Shown: positions 6,261 through 9,012 of the stretch, in pieces
Layout: each line of letters opens with the position of its first letter
How positions within the stretch are numbered: position 1 is the first letter of the stretch
Source of the DNA: Clostridia bacterium
GTDB taxonomy: Bacteria > Bacillota > Clostridia > Oscillospirales > Acutalibacteraceae
NCBI GenBank assembly: GCA_900763035.1
Contig: CAAFIS010000324.1
Coordinates: forward strand, 1 to 9,012
Length of the DNA: 9,012 bases
Direction: 5' to 3'
Translations under genes and position numbers: made by a program
The notes under the pieces: generated by a model
The model's database searches: none
What the model was told of the DNA's origin: nothing
The model's input: the letters and a program-made list of their open reading frames with translations, nothing else

Positions 6261-6262
6261 CC

Positions 6263-6297
6263 GAAAACAGCAAAAACGTCATGTTTTTGCTGTTTTC
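6263..6297. repeat. Perfect 15-bp AT-rich inverted repeat
   Basis: GAAAACAGCAAAAAC (6263-6277) and its exact complement (6283-6297) flank the loop GTCAT. It begins 2 bases after the previous hairpin. The arms are A-rich then T-rich, so RNA from either strand forms a stem ending in U-rich sequence. A second terminator or the end of a repeat element are both possible. Confidence 0.7.
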
Positions 6298-6490
6298 ACC
6301 GCCTGCGGGCGGGTGATTTGTATGCGAAGGGAAACCCTGAAGTCGTTTGGGCAAACTGCAAAAATGGCCTTTGGCCATTTTGGAGGGCGCGATAACGAGA
6401 TCAGCCCACAGCGCAAACTAACGTCGCGCCCAACATCCTTTCCCTCCGCTGCGATCGGCTTTACGTTTTTTGATAAGGCTGAGGGGATAT
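6298..6490. repeat. Non-coding gap with serial hairpins, possible interspersed repeat
   Basis: I find no supported gene here. Several hairpins follow each other: TCACC/GGTGA with GCC/GGC (6296-6316, sharing TC with the preceding repeat), AGGG/CCCT (6328-6338), GTTT/AAAC (6345-6356), perfect 9-bp AAAATGGCC/GGCCATTTT with a TTT loop (6361-6381), and perfect 8-bp GGGCGCGA/TCGCGCCC (6385-6392 with 6424-6431). Base composition is more AT-rich and patchy than in the flanking genes. From general impression this resembles multi-copy intergenic sequence of gut Clostridia, but I cannot test copy number. A long structured leader RNA is the alternative. Confidence 0.4.
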
Positions 6491-7282
6491 TTGTCGAAAA
6501 AAACAAAAGAGGGGGAGATCGCCACGAACATCTTTTTGTCGCTCGCATTTTTATTTTTCGTCGGTTCGACGTTCGGCTGGGTGCTGGAGGTGTTCTTCCG
6601 CCGTTTTTTCTCATCGAACAACCCGGAACGCAAGTGGATCGATCCCGGCTTCTGTGTCGGGCCGTATCTGCCGCTGTACGGCAGCGGGCTGTGCGCGCTG
6701 TATCTGATCGCGACGCTGGAGGGACGGCTGCTGCCGTCGGACGCGGCGTGGAGCAAGGTGCTGCTGCTGGTGATGATGGCGGTGGGCATGACGGTGATCG
6801 AATATATCGCCGGTCTGCTCAGCCTGAAGGTCGCCAAGGTCCGTCTGTGGGACTATAGCCGCGAATGGGGCAATATCCAAGGCATCATCTGTCCCAAATT
6901 CTCGCTGGCGTGGGCGGCGCTGGGCGCGGTGTATTACTTTTTCGTCCATCCGCACATTCTGGGTGCGCTGGATTGGCTGTCCAGAAATCTGGCATTCTCA
7001 TTTTTCATCGGCCTGTTCTTCGGTGTGTTCATCATCGACGTGTGCTATTCGTCGCACATCGTGATCAAGCTCAAGCAGTTCGCCGAGGAGAACGATGTCA
7101 TCGTCAAATACGAGCTGCTCAAGGCCTCGATCCGCAGCACGCGGGAAAAGGCGGCGCAAAAGCCGCACTTCTTCCTGCCCTTCCGCACGGATCGATCGCT
7201 GTCGGAGCATTTGAAGGATATCCGCGACCGTCTGGAGCGGCAGACGCACCGGATGCGCGGTCATGACAAGGAGCAAAAATGA
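6491..7282 (+). CDS. Putative ABC transporter permease-like membrane protein, PF06541 family
   Basis: The protein (263 residues from this start) matches the PF06541 family of multi-pass membrane proteins, often called 'putative ABC transporter permease' but without proven function. Membrane segments are at about 14-36, 58-77, 90-110, 137-152 and 166-186; conserved features are GWVLEVFF (29-36), GPYLPLYG (57-64), VIEYIAG (102-108), LWDYS (119-123) and ICPKFSLAW (133-141). A basic cytosolic tail (about 190-263) follows. The start is uncertain: TTG at 6491 follows GAGGGG closely; TTG at 6536 lacks a near ribosome site; the best ribosome site points to an ACG at 6524. The gene overlaps the ABC exporter gene by 4 bases, so the two are probably translated together and may act together. 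Confidence 0.85.
   Translation: MSKKTKEGEIATNIFLSLAFLFFVGSTFGWVLEVFFRRFFSSNNPERKWIDPGFCVGPYLPLYGSGLCALYLIATLEGRLLPSDAAWSKVLLLVMMAVGMTVIEYIAGLLSLKVAKVRLWDYSREWGNIQGIICPKFSLAWAALGAVYYFFVHPHILGALDWLSRNLAFSFFIGLFFGVFIIDVCYSSHIVIKLKQFAEENDVIVKYELLKASIRSTREKAAQKPHFFLPFRTDRSLSEHLKDIRDRLERQTHRMRGHDKEQK
6507..6526 (+). promoter_or_regulatory. Strong ribosome binding site followed by ACG instead of ATG
   Basis: AGAGGGGGAG ends at 6517; 6 bases later comes ACG (6524-6526), in frame with the PF06541 gene. A start there would give the N-terminus (M)NIFLSLAFLFFVG, the usual short lead into the first membrane segment. No ATG or GTG start is available in this region. Confidence 0.45.
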
Positions 7283-9012
7283 TATTCGGGAAACATATCA
7301 ACAGATATTATCTGCGGTATGCGCCGTGGCTGCTGTTCGGGCTGCTCAGCCTGACGCTGGTCGACTGGATGCAGCTGCGGATCCCCGGCCTGTACCAAAT
7401 GGTGATCAACGGCGTCAACGACGGCGCGGTGACGGTCGACGGCGTGCGTGTGCCGTTCGATATGCCGTTTTTGCTGACGCAGATCTGTCGCCCGATGCTG
7501 CTGATCGCCCTGTCGATGGTGCTCGGCCGCTTTTTGTGGCGGTTCTGCTTTTTCGGCGCGTCGCTGCGCACGGTCGCCGATCTGCGCAGCCGGATGTTCG
7601 CGCACGCGGAGGAGCTGTCCTGCGCATACTATCAAAAAAACAAAGTCGGCGATCTGATGAGCCTGTTCACCAACGACCTCGTCACGATCGACGACTGCTT
7701 CAGCTTCGGGCTGATGATGACGTTCGACGCACTGCTTCTGGGCGGTATGGCGGTGTACCGGATGTGGCGCATGGATCCGCTGATGACCGTGCTGTCCATG
7801 ATCCCGATGGCGCTGCTGATGGCGGCCAGCACGCTCGTCGGCCGCGTGATGACCAAAAAGTGGGACAGGCGGCAGGCGGCGTTCTCCCGCCTGTCGGACA
7901 TGGCGCAGGAAAGCTTCTCCGGCGTGGCGGTCATCAAGGCGTTCGTCAAGGAAGCGCGCGAGATCATGGCGTTTCGCGCGATCAACGACGAGAACGAGCA
8001 GGCGAACATCGCGTTCACCCGCACGTCGGTGCTGCTGCGGATCCTGGTGTCGACGTTCGTCGGCTCCGTGATGTGCGTCATTTTGGGCTACGGCGGCTAT
8101 CTGGCGTGGCGCGGGACGTTCAACGCCGGGCAGCTGATGGAGTTCATCGGCTATTTCAACGCCGTGATCTGGCCGGTCATGGCGGTCGGCGACCTGATCG
8201 ACATGACCTCGCAGGGCAAGGCGTCGCTGTCCCGCATCGGGCAGCTGCTGGATGCGCCGGTCGACATGGTCGACCGGCCGGACGTGCAGCCGCTGCCCCC
8301 CGTGCGCGGGGACATCGAGTTGCGCCACCTCACCTTCCGCTATCCGGACGGCGAGTTCGACGCTCTGCGCGACGTGTCGTTCTCCGTCCGCGCGGGCGAG
8401 AACGTCGGTATTATCGGCAAGACCGGCTGCGGTAAAACGACGCTGGTCGATCTGCTGCTGCGCACCTATAATGTGCCGGACGGGACGGTGTTCATCGACG
8501 GACACGACATCAACACCGTCCCGATCCGCGATGTGCGCGCTGCCGCCGCCTATCTGCCGCAGGACGATTTCCTGTTTTCCGACACGATCGGCAGCAACAT
8601 CGCCTTTGCGGACGAGGACGCCCTGCCGGAGCGGATCCGCGCCGCAGCGCGCATGGCCGGCGTGGACGGCGATATCTCCGCCTTCCCCGCCGGGTACGAT
8701 ACCGTGCTCGGCGAGCGCGGGGTAACGGTGTCCGGCGGGCAGAAGCAGCGGATCGGCATCGCGCGGGCGCTGCTGCGCGACGCGCAGATCCTGATCTTGG
8801 ACGATCCGGTGTCCGCCGTCGATACCAAGACCGAGCGGCGGATCCTGACCCAGCTGCGGCAGACGCGCATGGGGCGCACCACGATCGTGATCGCGCACCG
8901 CATCTCCACCGTGGAGCATATGGATAAGATCGTGTTCCTCGAGGACGGCGCGGTGGCGGACGTCGGCACGCATGAGGAGCTTTGCGCCCGCTGCCCCGGC
9001 TACCGGCATATG
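7279..9012 (+). CDS. ABC exporter half-transporter with degenerate ATPase site (3' end outside window)
   Basis: This is a type IV ABC exporter half (membrane domain then ATPase), 578 codons visible with no stop; perhaps 10-40 residues are missing. The membrane domain spans about 1-315 with six predicted helices and an insertion after the first (about 45-62). ATPase motifs: Walker A GKTGCGKT (380-387, Lys386), Q-loop LPQDD (Gln428), signature SGGQKQR (485-491), Walker B ILILDD (Asp508), D-loop SAVD (512-515), H-loop His540. The residue after Walker B is Asp509, not the catalytic Glu, as in the degenerate site of heterodimeric exporters such as BmrC (YheI) and TM287. It therefore probably pairs with a second half-transporter encoded next. 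The substrate cannot be told (drug, lipid or peptide). AAGGAG lies 5 bases before the ATG, which overlaps the PF06541 stop by 4 bases. Confidence 0.93.
   Translation, partial: MIFGKHINRYYLRYAPWLLFGLLSLTLVDWMQLRIPGLYQMVINGVNDGAVTVDGVRVPFDMPFLLTQICRPMLLIALSMVLGRFLWRFCFFGASLRTVADLRSRMFAHAEELSCAYYQKNKVGDLMSLFTNDLVTIDDCFSFGLMMTFDALLLGGMAVYRMWRMDPLMTVLSMIPMALLMAASTLVGRVMTKKWDRRQAAFSRLSDMAQESFSGVAVIKAFVKEAREIMAFRAINDENEQANIAFTRTSVLLRILVSTFVGSVMCVILGYGGYLAWRGTFNAGQLMEFIGYFNAVIWPVMAVGDLIDMTSQGKASLSRIGQLLDAPVDMVDRPDVQPLPPVRGDIELRHLTFRYPDGEFDALRDVSFSVRAGENVGIIGKTGCGKTTLVDLLLRTYNVPDGTVFIDGHDINTVPIRDVRAAAAYLPQDDFLFSDTIGSNIAFADEDALPERIRAAARMAGVDGDISAFPAGYDTVLGERGVTVSGGQKQRIGIARALLRDAQILILDDPVSAVDTKTERRILTQLRQTRMGRTTIVIAHRISTVEHMDKIVFLEDGAVADVGTHEELCARCPGYRHM

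Noticed and set aside
6279..6614. 111-codon minus-strand frame across the hairpin-rich gap
   Set aside because: No ribosome site, it crosses several inverted repeats and runs into the PF06541 gene antisense; its sequence looks like translated repeat DNA.
7263..8435. 390-codon plus-strand frame inside the exporter gene
   Set aside because: It is out of frame with the exporter, whose own frame runs unbroken from 7279 to the window end with all conserved motifs.
7261..9009. 582-codon open frame on the minus strand opposite the ABC exporter
   Set aside because: The plus-strand frame has all ABC motifs; the antisense product is low-complexity His/Arg/Asp-rich with no ribosome site.

Overview
The window is a GC-rich, gene-dense piece of a bacterial chromosome. 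A SpoIIP homologue points to an endospore former. FeoB with a downstream Cys-rich mini-protein, strong AGGAGG-type ribosome binding sites and repeated 4-base ATGA gene overlaps point to a Clostridia-type Firmicute, most likely a high-GC member of the Oscillospiraceae/Ruminococcaceae. The taxonomic call is inference from gene content. I saw no rRNA, tRNA, CRISPR array, transposase or phage gene.

Left part (1-3471, minus strand): a compact ferrous-iron uptake operon read right to left as feoA, feoB, a FeoB-associated Cys-rich membrane peptide, and a membrane-anchored VanY-type D,D-carboxypeptidase. It starts at a near-perfect vegetative promoter (TTGACA, 16 bases, TATAAT) and ends at a 12-bp GC-rich hairpin at the window's left edge. 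FeoA and FeoB overlap by 4 bases, and the carboxypeptidase starts 4 bases after the Cys-rich peptide, so the peptidoglycan enzyme looks like a real operon member.

Middle part (3472-6156): a divergently transcribed 43-codon gene of unknown function has its own extended -10 promoter and ribosome binding site. Converging on it is a minus-strand gene for a stand-alone left-handed beta-helix protein resembling the acetyltransferase half of GlmU. Upstream of that on the same strand are spoIIP and a translationally coupled 138-aa single-pass membrane protein of unknown function.

Right part (6157-9012, plus strand): a nearly 400-base gap holds a strong promoter (TTGACT, 17 bases, TACAAT) followed at once by a 20-bp two-tier hairpin, a perfect 15-bp hairpin and a string of further hairpins. 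It may be an attenuator, a small RNA or an interspersed repeat. After it come a PF06541-type multi-pass membrane protein whose start codon is odd (a strong Shine-Dalgarno is followed by ACG, not ATG) and a 4-base-overlapping ABC exporter half-transporter cut by the window end. The exporter has Asp where the catalytic Glu is expected, the hallmark of one half of a heterodimeric exporter, so a partner gene is expected just beyond the window.

I found no clearly unprecedented system. The most promising unexplained items are the hairpin-rich gap, the 43-codon gene, the SpoIIP-coupled membrane protein and the carboxypeptidase in the feo operon.
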